From assembly GCF_024764835.1 (NCBI RefSeq), contig NZ_JALIGE010000064.1, forward strand, positions 1 through 64,000: DNA of 64,000 bases, in the 5' to 3' direction. The DNA is from Scandinavium hiltneri (lineage in GTDB: Bacteria; Pseudomonadota; Gammaproteobacteria; Enterobacterales; Enterobacteriaceae). The notes beneath the pieces were generated by a model. The model searched no databases. It saw only the letters and a list, made by a program, of their open reading frames with translations, and had not been told where the DNA came from. The translations under genes and the position numbers were made by a program. The first letter of the stretch is position 1. Each line of letters begins with the position of its first letter. Of this stretch, positions 16,608-29,619 are shown in pieces.

Positions 16608-17351
16608 TTATTTCCCACCCGCTAACTCCAAAAAGCTGCCAGTCACATACGACGCTTTATCGCTCAACAGCCAGACAATCGCCTGGGCCACTTCTTCGGG
16701 CTGGCCGCCACGCTGCATCGGCAATGCGGATTTCACGCGATCCACGCGCCCTGGCTCACCGCCTGAGGCATGCATCTCGGTATAAATAAGCCCAGGACGC
16801 ACACAGTTCACGCGAATACCTTGCGCCGCCACTTCCAGCGCCAGCCCGGTGGTGAGCGAGTCGACTGCCCCTTTTGACGCCGCGTAATCAACATATTCGA
16901 AAGGCGCGCCCAGCCGGGATGCCGCAGAAGAAACGTTGACGATAGCCCCGCCCTTTCCGCCGTGTTTATGCGACATACGCTTCACCGCTTCGCGGCTGCA
17001 AAGGAAATACCCGGTGACGTTGGTGGCCAGCACGTGATTAATTCGCTCGGCGGTCAGGTTTTCGATGGTGCTCTGCTGAAACAAAATCCCGGCGTTATTG
17101 ACCAGCGCCGTCAGCGACTCGCCTTCTCTGTCGAGCGCCTCAAACAGCGTCATCACCTGTGCTTCATCGCTGATGTCCGCGCGCACGGCGAACGCTTTTC
17201 CGCCGTTTTCGATAATCTCGTTCACCACCTGCGTGGCGGCTTTAACGTTATGGTGATAATTCACCGCGACGGTGTAGCCTTCCTGCGCCAGTTGTAACGC
17301 TGTCGCTTTGCCAATTCCCCGGCTGGCGCCAGTGACCAGTGCAATACCCAT
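16608..17351 (-). CDS. ygfF: SDR-family NAD(P) oxidoreductase YgfF
   Basis: A 247-residue classical short-chain dehydrogenase: cofactor motif TGASRGIG (residues 8-15), structural NNAG, catalytic Ser in NVSSAAS and the YxxxK pair in YVDYAASKGA. The tail is of the YVTGSFLELAGGK type seen in 3-ketoacyl-ACP reductase-like SDRs. The substrate is unknown in E. coli as well. It follows the gcvP terminator in the same direction. Confidence 0.9.
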   Translation of the reverse strand: MGIALVTGASRGIGKATALQLAQEGYTVAVNYHHNVKAATQVVNEIIENGGKAFAVRADISDEAQVMTLFEALDREGESLTALVNNAGILFQQSTIENLTAERINHVLATNVTGYFLCSREAVKRMSHKHGGKGGAIVNVSSAASRLGAPFEYVDYAASKGAVDSLTTGLALEVAAQGIRVNCVRPGLIYTEMHASGGEPGRVDRVKSALPMQRGGQPEEVAQAIVWLLSDKASYVTGSFLELAGGK

Positions 17352-17367
17352 GTTGTTCTCCCAAAAG

Positions 17368-17388
17368 AAAGGGCGCCGAAGCGCCCTT
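17368..17388 (-). terminator. gcv operon terminator
   Basis: On the minus strand AAGGGCGC-TTC-GGCGCCCTT is followed by TCTTTTGG, a compact GC-rich hairpin with a U-rich tail, 22 bp after the gcvP stop. Confidence 0.85.
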
Positions 17389-17410
17389 AACCAAGAGTGT
17401 GTTCAGCCAA

Positions 17411-20284
<2,874 letters not shown>

Positions 20285-20334
20285 GAGCGATGGTTCCTGA
20301 AACGTGCAGTGAATCGGTAATGTCTTAACTAACA

Positions 20335-20369
20335 TGCCCGGTGGCGCTGTCGCTTACCGGGCCTACACT
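20335..20369. repeat. REP unit between gcvH and gcvP
   Basis: GCCCGGTGGCGCTGTCGC and TTACCGGGCCTAC form a single REP palindrome directly beside ERIC copy B. Confidence 0.75.
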
Positions 20370-20371
20370 AT

Positions 20372-20495
20372 GAATCCGCAAATAGTTCGCGTTGTGGGAA
20401 GGCGGCGACGCAGCAAATCCCCAGGAGCTTACATGAGTAAGTGACTGGGGTGCGCGAGGAAGCCAACGCACCCACAACGTGAAATATGAAGCGTA
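20372..20495. repeat. ERIC element, copy B (inside the gcv operon)
   Basis: It contains the canonical ERIC core AATCCCCAGGAGCTTACAT followed by AGTAAGTGACTGGGGTG, the region used for ERIC-PCR primers. Flanking arms are ATAGTTCGCGTTGTGGG and CCCACAACGTGAAATATGAA. It ends 2 bp from the gcvH stop codon and lies on the presumed gcvTHP transcript. Confidence 0.9.
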
Positions 20496-20496
20496 T

Positions 20497-20883
20497 TTAA
20501 TCGTCTAACAGCGCTTCGTACGCGGTGGCATCCAGCAGAGCGGCAACTTCTGCTTCATCGCTGGCTTTGATTTTGAAGATCCAGCCGTCGGTATACGGCT
20601 CGCTGTTAACCAGCTCTGGGGAATCGCTCAGCGCGTCGTTGACGGCCACGATTTCGCCACTGATCGGTGCATAGATATCAGAAGCCGCTTTTACGGATTC
20701 CGCTACCGCGCAGTCATCGCCAGCGTCAACGGTTTTGCCCACGTCTGGCAGGTCAACAAACACCATGTCGCCCAGCAGTTCTTGCGCATGCTCGGTGATA
20801 CCTACGGTGTAGGAGCCATCGGCTTCTTTGCGCAGCCATTCATGTTCTTTGCTGTATTTCAGTTCTGCAGGTACATTGCTCAT
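20497..20883 (-). CDS. gcvH: glycine cleavage system H protein
   Basis: The lipoylated carrier that shuttles the aminomethyl group from GcvP to GcvT. The 128-residue protein has the lipoyl-domain motif AESVKAASDIYAPISGE, with the Lys as lipoylation site. It lies 27 bp after gcvT in the same operon. ATG at 20883 has an upstream GGAG (minus strand TCTGGAGAAATTTT). Confidence 0.97.
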   Translation of the reverse strand: MSNVPAELKYSKEHEWLRKEADGSYTVGITEHAQELLGDMVFVDLPDVGKTVDAGDDCAVAESVKAASDIYAPISGEIVAVNDALSDSPELVNSEPYTDGWIFKIKASDEAEVAALLDATAYEALLDD

Positions 20884-20910
20884 TAAAATTTCTCCAGAAA
20901 AAATAATCGA

Positions 20911-22005
20911 TTACACGACGGCTTTGCCAGCGCGTACAAATACAGGTTTGGTTACGGTGACGGGCATTTCACGGTTACGGATTTGAACCACTGCCGTTTC
21001 ACCGATGCCCGCAGGCACGCGAGCCAGCGCAATGCTGTAGCCCAGCGTTGGCGAGAACGTGCCGCTGGTGATCACGCCTTCACGCTGATTGCCCTGCGCA
21101 TCGGTAAAGCGCACCGGCAGTTCGCCACGCAGTACACCTTTCTCGGTCATCACCAGACCAACTAATTGTTCGGTGCCGTGCTCACGCTGAGCTTCCAGCG
21201 CATCGCGGCCGATAAAGTCGCGGTCTGCAGGTTCCCAGGCAATGGTCCAGCCCATGTTGGCCGCCAGCGGAGAAACACCTTCGTCCATCTCCTGACCGTA
21301 CAGATTCATACCCGCTTCCAGACGCAGCGTGTCACGCGCGCCCAGACCGCAAGGCTTCACGCCGGTTTCGACCAGCGCATGCCAGAAGTCTGCCGCTTTC
21401 TCATTCGGCAGCGCAATTTCATAGCCCGCTTCGCCGGTGTAGCCGGTAGTCGCGACAAACAGGTCACCTGCCTGCACGCCGAAGAATGGCTTCATGCCTT
21501 CCACCGCGCTGCGCTGTTCATCACTGAACAGGCTGGCAGCTTTAGCCTGCGCGTCCGGGCCCTGCACTGCAATCAGCGACAGATCGTCACGCACGGTGAT
21601 TTCGATACCGTACGGTTCAGCGTGCTGGCTAATCCAGGCAAGGTCTTTTTCACGGGTGGCGGAGTTTACGACGAGGCGGAAATAATCTTCGGTGAGGAAA
21701 TAAACAATCAGGTCATCAATGACTCCGGCAGATGCGTTGAGCATGCCGGTGTAGAGCGCTTTGCCGGGCCTGGTCAGTTTGGCAACGTCATTGGCCAGCA
21801 AATAGCGCAGGAATTCACGGGTACGGCTGCCGCGCAGGTCGACGATAGTCATGTGCGAAACATCGAACATTCCGGCGCTGGTGCGCACCGCGTTGTGCTC
21901 GTCAATCTGCGAGCCGTAATGCAGGGGCATCATCCAGCCATGGAAGTCCACCATGCGTGCGCCACATAGCGTGTGTTGTTCATACAAAGGCGTCTGTTGA
22001 GCCAT
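20911..22005 (-). CDS. gcvT: aminomethyltransferase, T-protein of glycine cleavage
   Basis: Transfers the methylene group from lipoyl-GcvH to tetrahydrofolate and releases ammonia. The 364-residue protein has the folate-binding GcvT fold; recognisable segments are MVDFHGWMMPLHYGSQ, MFDVSHM (with the catalytic-type Asp) and TGYTGEAGYEIALP. It is the first gene of gcvTHP. The start follows a GAGGACAAG ribosome site. Confidence 0.97.
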   Translation of the reverse strand: MAQQTPLYEQHTLCGARMVDFHGWMMPLHYGSQIDEHNAVRTSAGMFDVSHMTIVDLRGSRTREFLRYLLANDVAKLTRPGKALYTGMLNASAGVIDDLIVYFLTEDYFRLVVNSATREKDLAWISQHAEPYGIEITVRDDLSLIAVQGPDAQAKAASLFSDEQRSAVEGMKPFFGVQAGDLFVATTGYTGEAGYEIALPNEKAADFWHALVETGVKPCGLGARDTLRLEAGMNLYGQEMDEGVSPLAANMGWTIAWEPADRDFIGRDALEAQREHGTEQLVGLVMTEKGVLRGELPVRFTDAQGNQREGVITSGTFSPTLGYSIALARVPAGIGETAVVQIRNREMPVTVTKPVFVRAGKAVV

Positions 22006-22386
22006 CTTGTCCTCATTGAATAAGCGGGGCTACAGGTGCTTTGCGGTCTCAGATATCGCCACAAAGCCCAGCGTCGATACCGCTCTGGGCACCGACGCAA
22101 ACGTTCTCTTTCGTCTGACGTTACCACCGAAAACCGCGGTAAACCATAAGGCAAAGCAATCCATCAGATTAGCTTATGCCCCAAATGTGCGAAAAACTCT
22201 ACAGAACGATCGACTGGCTTTCTGCGACTAATGCCACATAAAATTAACAATGTTGCTCAGAGTTTGGTTATAAATGATATTTCATGCGGGGAATTGGGCT
22301 GATTTTTCGTAAGGGAATTCTTGTGACATTAATAAAACTAATGCGAAAAAAGCAGTGAGATTAGATTATTTCAAACGAGGGAAACA
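22006..22386. promoter_or_regulatory. gcvT leader and control region
   Basis: About 380 bp without genes, holding the gcv promoter and leader. In E. coli this region binds GcvA, Lrp and PurR. Apart from the PurR-like box (22095-22110) I see no riboswitch-like fold and no open frame worth naming. The distal half is AT-rich, consistent with Lrp/GcvA binding, but individual sites cannot be assigned by eye. Confidence 0.55.
22095..22110 (-). promoter_or_regulatory. PurR box of the gcv operon
   Basis: The plus strand reads ACGCAAACGTTCTCTT, matching the PurR consensus (ACGCAAACGTTTNCGT) except at its end. E. coli gcv is repressed by PurR through a site of very similar sequence near the transcription start. 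Confidence 0.65.
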
Positions 22387-22408
22387 CACCCGGCAGGACT
22401 GCCGGGTG
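22387..22408 (-). terminator. terminator after ubiI
   Basis: CACCCGGCA and TGCCGGGTG pair around a 4-nt loop, followed on the minus strand by TGTTTCCC. It lies 16 bp after the ubiI stop. Confidence 0.75.
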
Positions 22409-22424
22409 AGGAAGTGTGATCGAC

Positions 22425-23627
22425 TTAACGCAGCCAGCCAGGAAGATCGTTCAGGCCCATCGCCTGACGAATAAGCTGAGGTTTTACCCCTGGCAGCGTG
22501 TCGGCCAGTTTCAGGCCGATATCGCGGAACAGTTTCTTCGCCGGGTTGACCCCGGCAAACAGTTCGCGAAAACCCTGCATACCCGCCAGCATTAATGCCG
22601 CACTGTGCTTGCGACTGCGCTCGTAGCGGCGCAGATAGAAGTGCTGACCAAAATCTTTCCCCTGCGCATGCAGACGGCGAATTTCGTCGATCAGCTCTGC
22701 GGCATCCATAAAGCCGAGATTTACGCCCTGCCCGGCCAGCGGATGAATGGTGTGCGCCGCGTCACCAACCAGTGCCAGACGATGCGCGGCAAACTGGCGG
22801 GCATAGCGCCCGGTTAGCGGGAACACCTGCCGCTCGCTTGCCACTTCACACAGACCCAGACGGTTATCAAAGGCCACGTTCAGCGCCTGATTGAATGTCG
22901 CGTCGTCGGCCTGCTGCATTTTCGCGGCGTCGTCCGGCGCTAACGACCAGACGATGGAGCACAAATGCGGGTCGCTTAATGGCAGAAACGCCAGAATGCC
23001 TTCACCGTGAAACGCCTGACGCGCCACCGCCTGATGCGGTTCGGCGGTGCGAATGGTCGCCACCAGCGCATGATGGCGATAATCCCAGGAGGTCAGCGGA
23101 ATATCCGCTTTGCCACGCAGCCAGGAGTTCGCACCATCCGCGCCAATCACCAGGCGCGCGGTCAGCATGTTGCCGTCTTTCAGCGTCAAAAAGGCCTCGT
23201 TTTCGCCCCATGCCACCTGCGCCAGTTCGGCGGGTGCCATCAGCGTGACGTCTTTACAGCGTTCCGCTTTTTTCCACAGCGCATGGTGGATCACGCCATT
23301 TTCGATGATGTGCCCTAAATGGCTATAGCCGAGGCTGGCATCATCAAACGCGATGCGCCCGAAGCTGTCTTTATCCCACACTTCCATGCCGTGATAGCAG
23401 CTGGCGCGTTCGGCCACAATGTCATTCCAGACATCGAGACGTGAAAGCAGTTTTTCACTGGCGGCGTTGATGGCGGAAACGCGAAGCTGCGGTGCGGAAT
23501 CAGGCGTAACGGCCTGGGGTTGATGTTGTTCAATGACCGCCACGCGCAGTCCGCTGCCCTGCAATCCGCAGGCCACGGCGAGGCCGACCATTCCACCACC
23601 GACGATAGCGATATCTACATTTTGCAC
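22425..23627 (-). CDS. ubiI: 2-octaprenylphenol 5-hydroxylase UbiI (VisC)
   Basis: FAD monooxygenase for the aerobic C5 hydroxylation of ubiquinone synthesis. The 400-residue protein of the UbiH/COQ6 family has the N-terminal dinucleotide motif GGGMVGLAVACGLQ, the DG-type GADGANSWLR and the second FAD motif ALVGDAAHTIHPLAGQGVNLG. It is last in the minus-strand run ygfB-pepP-ubiH-ubiI, 11 bp after ubiH. Confidence 0.95.
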   Translation of the reverse strand: MQNVDIAIVGGGMVGLAVACGLQGSGLRVAVIEQHQPQAVTPDSAPQLRVSAINAASEKLLSRLDVWNDIVAERASCYHGMEVWDKDSFGRIAFDDASLGYSHLGHIIENGVIHHALWKKAERCKDVTLMAPAELAQVAWGENEAFLTLKDGNMLTARLVIGADGANSWLRGKADIPLTSWDYRHHALVATIRTAEPHQAVARQAFHGEGILAFLPLSDPHLCSIVWSLAPDDAAKMQQADDATFNQALNVAFDNRLGLCEVASERQVFPLTGRYARQFAAHRLALVGDAAHTIHPLAGQGVNLGFMDAAELIDEIRRLHAQGKDFGQHFYLRRYERSRKHSAALMLAGMQGFRELFAGVNPAKKLFRDIGLKLADTLPGVKPQLIRQAMGLNDLPGWLR

Positions 23628-23638
23628 GTTGTTGTTCC

Positions 23639-24805
23639 TTATCTCGCTACCTGACCCAGGGTACGCTGCGCCAGCGCATCGCGCGCCGGAGTGAATAATT
23701 CCATCGCCATCAGTCCGACGTTTCGTCCAGCCACCAGCGGTGCCCAGCGATTGGCGAACAGATGGACCAGACCGTCGGTCACGCCGACCGTCGCACTTTT
23801 ATCCTCGGCGCGGCGCTGTTGATACTGGCTTAACAACGCATAGTCGCCAGGATCGTTCGCCTGCGCGAGCATTTCTGCCAGCGAGATAACGTCGCGCAGC
23901 CCGAGGTTGAAGCCCTGTCCGGCAATCGGATGCAGAGTTTGCGCCGCGTTGCCTACCAGCGCCATGCGGTGCGATATCGCCCGGCTGGCAGTGGTCAGGG
24001 AAAGCGGATAGGCGTTGCGGCTGCCAGCGTGGGTAATGCGCCCGAGTCGCCAGCCAAACGCCTGCTGCAGCTCCTGGCAGAAATGAGCGTCAGACCAGCT
24101 CAGAACCTCATCACGGTTCTCCAGCGGATGGCACCACACCAGCGAACAGCGTCCGTCTGACATCGGCAACATCGCCAGCGGTCCATGTTCGGTAAAACGC
24201 TCAAACGCGCGGCCGTCGTGCGACACGGCGGTGGTCACGTTGGCGATCACGGCCAGCTGTTCGTAAGGCTGTTGCTGCCAGGCAATCCCACATTGTTCGC
24301 CGAGCGCCGAACGTGAGCCGTCTGCTGCAACCAGCAGTTTACCGGTGAGTGTAACGCCGTTATCAAGCACCACATCGACGCTGTCCTGGCTGCGGGTAAA
24401 ACTGTCCACCCGCGCCGGACAATGTAAGCTCACGCCAGGCGCTTTGCGTAACAAGGCGAAAAGGCGCTGGCCGACATCGTGCAGCTCGACCACCTGCCCT
24501 AACGCAGGCAGGCTGTAATCGTCGGCATCCAGCGTAACGAAACCTGCATGGCCGCGATCGCTGACGTGAACGGTGCGAATAACCGTGGCGCATTCACGCA
24601 GTACCTGCCAGATACCTACGCGGGCCAGCTGCTGACAGGTCCCTGCGGCCAGTGCGATAGCGCGAGCATCAAAGCCCGGATGCGCCTGTGAGTCAGGTGC
24701 GACGGCTTCAACTAAATGTACCGGCAGTTTGCCCGCACTGAGATGCGAGATAGCCAGCGCCAGCGTTGCGCCGGTCATGCCGCCGCCTACGATAATCACG
24801 CTCAT
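23639..24805 (-). CDS. ubiH: 2-octaprenyl-6-methoxyphenol hydroxylase UbiH
   Basis: FAD monooxygenase for the C1 hydroxylation in aerobic ubiquinone synthesis. The 388 residues include GGGMTGATLALAISH (FAD, N-terminal), AADGSRSALGEQCGI (DG motif) and ALVGNAAQTLHPIAGQGFN, where family members often have GDAAH; the Asn/Gln variant also occurs in E. coli UbiH. The start codon overlaps the pepP stop by 4 bp (ATGA), so translation is coupled. Confidence 0.95.
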   Translation of the reverse strand: MSVIIVGGGMTGATLALAISHLSAGKLPVHLVEAVAPDSQAHPGFDARAIALAAGTCQQLARVGIWQVLRECATVIRTVHVSDRGHAGFVTLDADDYSLPALGQVVELHDVGQRLFALLRKAPGVSLHCPARVDSFTRSQDSVDVVLDNGVTLTGKLLVAADGSRSALGEQCGIAWQQQPYEQLAVIANVTTAVSHDGRAFERFTEHGPLAMLPMSDGRCSLVWCHPLENRDEVLSWSDAHFCQELQQAFGWRLGRITHAGSRNAYPLSLTTASRAISHRMALVGNAAQTLHPIAGQGFNLGLRDVISLAEMLAQANDPGDYALLSQYQQRRAEDKSATVGVTDGLVHLFANRWAPLVAGRNVGLMAMELFTPARDALAQRTLGQVAR

Positions 24806-26115
24806 TGCGCGTGCGCCGCCATCAGGGCTTCGATATCGTCCGCGCGTTTTACCACGCTGGCGGTCAGATTCTCGTTGCCGTTTTCAGTTATCACAATGTC
24901 ATCTTCGATACGGATGCCGATGCCACGGTATTGCTCCGGCACGTCGGCGTCCGGAGCGATATACAGCCCGGGCTCAACGGTCAGTACCATTCCCGGCTCG
25001 AGCACGCGGGAACGATCCGCGCCGTATTCGCCGACATCGTGAACGTCCAGGCCCAGCCAGTGGCTGAGGCCGTGCATGAAGAATTTGCGGTGCGCGTTGT
25101 CGGCAATCAGCGGGTCAACTTCCCCATTGAGGACGCCGAGCGATGCCAATCCGCTGACCATCACGCGCACGACTTCGCCGGTGACGTCCTGGATAGTCGT
25201 GCCTGGACGATAAAGCTTCAGGGCCGTTTCCAGCGATTCGAGCACAATGTCGTAAATTTCACGCTGCGCCGGAGTGAATTTGCCGTTCACCGGGAACGTG
25301 CGGGTGATGTCGCCCGCATAGCCACGATATTCGCAGCCCGCGTCGATCAGCACTAAATCGCCATCGCGCAGTTCAGATTCATTTTCGGTGTAATGCAGAA
25401 TGCAGCCGTTTTCACCGCTGCCCACGATAGTGCTATATGACGGATAACGCGCGCCGTGGCGGGTAAATTCATGGTGAATTTCGCCTTCGAGCTGATACTC
25501 AAACATGCCCGGACGGCATTTTTCCATCGCGCGAGTGTGCCCCAGCGCAGAGATTTCCCCGGCCCGGCGCATTACTTCAATTTCTTCCGCAGATTTGAAC
25601 AGGCGCATTTCGTGCACCAAAGGACGCCAGTCGACCATCGCTGCCGGGGCTTTCAGATTCTGACGCATGCCTTTGCGCAGTTTATCCAGCGCATTGAACA
25701 CGATGCTGTCGGCATAAGCATATTCGCCTTGCGCGTGATACACCGCGTCCAGACCGTTCAGCAGCTGATACAGCTGCTCGTCGATTTCACTGAACGCCAG
25801 CGCACGATCCACACCCAGCCTTTCAGGCGCGGCATCCTGGCCCAGTCGGCGGCCAAACCAAATTTCTGCGGTCAGGTCACGCACGCGATTAAACAGAACG
25901 CTGTGGTTGTGGGTGTCATCACTTTTAATCAGCACTAGCACTGCTTCTGGTTCGTTAAAACCAGTGAAGTAGCTGAAATCACTGCTTTGGCGATACGGGT
26001 ATTCCGTGTCGGCGCTGCGTATGGCTTCCGGTGCGGCAAAAATTAATGCCGCGCTGCCTGATGGCATCTGCGCCAGCAGCTTTTGCCGACGCTGAAGGTA
26101 CTCTTGCTGAGTCAT
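24802..26115 (-). CDS. pepP: Xaa-Pro aminopeptidase P
   Basis: Manganese enzyme that removes N-terminal residues preceding proline. The 437-residue protein has an aminopeptidase P N-terminal domain (GFNEPEAVLVL) and a pita-bread catalytic domain. The metal ligands are visible: two Asp in LIDAGCEYRGYAGDITRT, His in HGLSHWLGLDVHD, Glu in VEPGLY and Glu in RIEDDIVI. I chose ATG 26115, preceded by AGGAGG; the frame is open further upstream but that part has no family similarity. It is slightly shorter at the N-terminus than E. coli PepP. Confidence 0.95.
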   Translation of the reverse strand: MTQQEYLQRRQKLLAQMPSGSAALIFAAPEAIRSADTEYPYRQSSDFSYFTGFNEPEAVLVLIKSDDTHNHSVLFNRVRDLTAEIWFGRRLGQDAAPERLGVDRALAFSEIDEQLYQLLNGLDAVYHAQGEYAYADSIVFNALDKLRKGMRQNLKAPAAMVDWRPLVHEMRLFKSAEEIEVMRRAGEISALGHTRAMEKCRPGMFEYQLEGEIHHEFTRHGARYPSYSTIVGSGENGCILHYTENESELRDGDLVLIDAGCEYRGYAGDITRTFPVNGKFTPAQREIYDIVLESLETALKLYRPGTTIQDVTGEVVRVMVSGLASLGVLNGEVDPLIADNAHRKFFMHGLSHWLGLDVHDVGEYGADRSRVLEPGMVLTVEPGLYIAPDADVPEQYRGIGIRIEDDIVITENGNENLTASVVKRADDIEALMAAHAQ

Positions 26116-26140
26116 GACACCCTCCTGAGCATTCTTATTG

Positions 26141-26719
26141 TTAATGTAAGGTCGGTTTGCGAACTTCTGGCGCGGTCGGCTGTTGATGCGTGAAGGTATC
26201 GTGGCACAGCAAAGCGGCAACACGAACGTACTCGATGATTTCTTCGAGCGACATCTCGAGCTCTTCCTGATCCTCGTCTTCTTCATAACCCAACTGGGCA
26301 ATGTTACGCAGATCGTCGATAGCTTCGCCGGTTTCACCTTTCACTTTCTCAAGCTTCGGCTGAGTAACGCCCAGGCCCAACAGGAAGTGGTTGACCCAGC
26401 CAGACAGCGCATCGGCGCGTTCAAAGACGCTGACGTTATCACCATCCGGGATGTACAGCTGGAACTGGAAACCTTCGTCTTCCAGCGCATCGCTGGTGAC
26501 GGAGTGGACCTTACGCAGCACTTCAGCCAGTTCGTGACCGAAAGCCATGCCTTCGTTGGTCAGGTCATGCACCAGCGGCAGCCAGCTACTGTCTTTGTTA
26601 CCGCCACACAGCATGCCGCTAATCAGTCCGTGCATTTCGGCAGGCGTTAAACCTACACCCTGTTGGGTCAGTAACTGGTTCACATCGTTGTAACCAGGCA
26701 TTTCGTTCTGTATAGACAT
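26141..26719 (-). CDS. ygfB: UPF0149 family protein YgfB
   Basis: A 192-residue acidic helical protein of the YecA/YgfB family, matching the E. coli length. The conserved PAEMHGLISGMLCGG and GWVNHFLLGLG segments are present, as is a strongly acidic stretch (YEEDEDQEELEMSLEE). It is first in the run with pepP, ubiH and ubiI. Its molecular role in E. coli is not settled; a Pseudomonas homolog affects antibiotic resistance through AmpD-type regulation. Start ATG 26719; an ATG two codons upstream is less likely. Confidence 0.93.
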   Translation of the reverse strand: MSIQNEMPGYNDVNQLLTQQGVGLTPAEMHGLISGMLCGGNKDSSWLPLVHDLTNEGMAFGHELAEVLRKVHSVTSDALEDEGFQFQLYIPDGDNVSVFERADALSGWVNHFLLGLGVTQPKLEKVKGETGEAIDDLRNIAQLGYEEDEDQEELEMSLEEIIEYVRVAALLCHDTFTHQQPTAPEVRKPTLH

Positions 26720-26886
26720 GCGCATTCGTCGTCGTTGGGGGGAAGTTTCATGTTATGCTACCACTTTGGACCCTGGTGAACCAGAAAAGGGCTTGTATGT
26801 TCACACTGGGGTAGCTATAGTGTCGCCCCTTCGCGGGCCCCGGTGCGGGCTGTGAAGGTTGCGCAGTCAATCAGCAGGAAGGTGGC

Positions 26887-27216
26887 ATGTCTGCAGAACC
26901 CGTCGATATCCAAATTTTTGGCCGTTCACTGCGAGTGAATTGCCCGCCTGAACAAAGGGATGCCCTTAATCAGGCCGCGGACGATCTGAATCAGCGGTTG
27001 CAAGATCTAAAAGAACGCACTAGAGTCACAAATACTGAGCAGCTGGTCTTCATTGCCGCCCTGAATATCAGCTACGAGCTGACGCAGGAAAGAGCGAAGA
27101 CGCGTGATTACGCTGCCAGCATGGAAACACGTATTCGGATGCTGCAACAGACCATTGAACAGGCACTTCTTGATCAAGGTCGCACAACTGAAAAGACGGG
27201 TCCAAAGTTTGAATAA
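26887..27216 (+). CDS. zapA: cell division protein ZapA
   Basis: Cross-links FtsZ filaments and stabilises the Z ring. The 109-residue protein has the ZapA globular head (VDIQIFGRSLRVNCPPEQ) and a C-terminal coiled coil. It is divergent from ygfB and directly upstream of the 6S RNA gene, as in E. coli. The ATG has AGGAAGG eight bases before it. Confidence 0.95.
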   Translation: MSAEPVDIQIFGRSLRVNCPPEQRDALNQAADDLNQRLQDLKERTRVTNTEQLVFIAALNISYELTQERAKTRDYAASMETRIRMLQQTIEQALLDQGRTTEKTGPKFE

Positions 27217-27257
27217 CACTTCATGGTTTACTATGGTAGAGTGACCCTGAAGACAAA

Positions 27258-27441
27258 ATTTCTCTGAGATGTTCGCAAGCGGGCCAGTCCCCTGAGCCGA
27301 TATTTCATACCACAAGAATGTGGCGCTCCACGGTTGGTGAGCAAGCTCGGTTCGTCCGAGAAGCCTTAAGACTGTGACGACATATTCACCTTGAACCAAG
27401 GGTTCAAGGGTTACAGCCTGCGGCGGCATCTCGGAGATTCC
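27258..27441 (+). ncRNA. ssrS: 6S RNA
   Basis: A near-identical match to E. coli 6S RNA over about 184 nt: 5' ATTTCTCTGAGATGTTCGC, central CGAGAAGCCTTA and 3' CATCTCGGAGATTCC. The terminal stem and the central bubble that mimics an open promoter are preserved. 6S RNA binds sigma-70 RNA polymerase in stationary phase. The gene sits between zapA and ygfA and is co-transcribed with ygfA in E. coli. Scattered substitutions are mostly in the stem arms. Confidence 0.97.
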
Positions 27442-27459
27442 CTACCTTCTGTTTCTACC

Positions 27460-28056
27460 ATGACACTCGTGCCTGACATTCCCTCAGCAAGACAAGACAT
27501 TCGCCAGATTATCCGGCAGCGCAGACGCGCACTGACCTCAGTTCAACAACAGCATTTTGCCGAACAGGCTGCACATCTCATGATGGCGTATCCGCCCGTG
27601 ATGATGGGCCAGAGCGTGGCGCTGTTTCTCTCTTTCGACGGTGAACTTGATACCCGCCCGCTCATTGAGCAACTCTGGCTCAGCGGAAAGAAAGTGTATC
27701 TGCCGGTTCTGCATCCTTTCAGCCCTGGAAATCTGTTGTTCCTTTATTACCATCCCCATTCCGAACTGGTTGTGAACAGGCTGAAAATTCAGGAGCCGAA
27801 ACTGGACGTGCGCGACGTGCTGCCGCTCAGTGAACTGGATGTGCTGATTACGCCGCTGGTGGCGTTTGACGCGCGGGGCCAACGATTAGGTATGGGCGGT
27901 GGGTTTTACGACAGGACGCTGCAAAACTGGCAACAGCACAGCCTGCAGCCGGTCGGTTACGCGCATGATTGTCAGCAGGTGGATACTCTGCCTACAGAGA
28001 AGTGGGATATTCCGCTGCCCGCGGTGGTGACGCCGTCGAAAGTATGGCAGTGGTGA
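27460..28056 (+). CDS. ygfA: 5-formyltetrahydrofolate cyclo-ligase
   Basis: Converts 5-formyl-THF to 5,10-methenyl-THF with ATP, clearing a folate by-product of the glycine/serine cycle. The 198-residue protein has the basic N-terminal RQRRRAL segment, FLSFDGELDT and the nucleotide-binding motif GQRLGMGGGFYDRTL. It starts 19 bp after 6S RNA. The E. coli entry begins 15-16 residues further in, at a position equivalent to IIRQRRR, so the start is uncertain. In E. coli it is linked to persister formation. Confidence 0.92.
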   Translation: MTLVPDIPSARQDIRQIIRQRRRALTSVQQQHFAEQAAHLMMAYPPVMMGQSVALFLSFDGELDTRPLIEQLWLSGKKVYLPVLHPFSPGNLLFLYYHPHSELVVNRLKIQEPKLDVRDVLPLSELDVLITPLVAFDARGQRLGMGGGFYDRTLQNWQQHSLQPVGYAHDCQQVDTLPTEKWDIPLPAVVTPSKVWQW

Positions 28057-28059
28057 TAA

Positions 28060-28145
28060 ATATTTGCCCGGCGGCGCGTTGATTGCCAGGCCTACAAAAC
28101 GGTACAACGTAGGCCCGGTAAGCTTTGCGCCGCCGGGCAGACACC
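28060..28145. repeat. BIME (two inverted REP units) between ygfA and serA
   Basis: TGCCCGGCGGCGCGTTG with CCAGGCCTAC, and GTAGGCCCGGTAAGC with GCGCCGCCGGGCAGAC, form a head-to-head REP pair filling the 94-bp gap between convergent genes. E. coli carries the sibC/ibsC locus near this position; I see no sign of it here. Confidence 0.85.
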
Positions 28146-28150
28146 GTTAC

Positions 28151-29383
<1,233 letters not shown>

Positions 29384-29619
29384 TTCCCCGCCCTGTCTGT
29401 CTTGTATCGTTGTTGTGGTGAACGAACGTCCACCTCAGCAACATATCAAAAAAAACTATTGCAGCAATATGAACGTTTGCGTCGGCGTGCTGAAGAAATG
29501 TCATTCAGCGGAAATTAGCAGCATAAAATGCTGGATGGGTAGATTGAGGCAGCGAGTTAATCAGCAGCAGTCGATAAATGTGACACAAGTCACCGAATTT
29601 CGCCTGGCGAAAATTTTTT
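29384..29619. promoter_or_regulatory. serA upstream region
   Basis: 236 bp between serA and the rpiA hairpin. It should hold the serA promoter; E. coli serA is activated by Lrp, and the A/T tracts near 29445-29480 would suit Lrp binding. No gene-like frame or RNA fold was recognised. Confidence 0.4.

Noticed and set aside
22006..22424. Glycine riboswitch upstream of gcvT
   Set aside because: No aptamer-like pairing seen; enterobacterial gcv operons use GcvA, Lrp and PurR instead.
28057..28150. Sib/Ibs type I toxin-antitoxin between ygfA and serA
   Set aside because: Known near this place in E. coli, but here the gap is fully occupied by an inverted REP pair.
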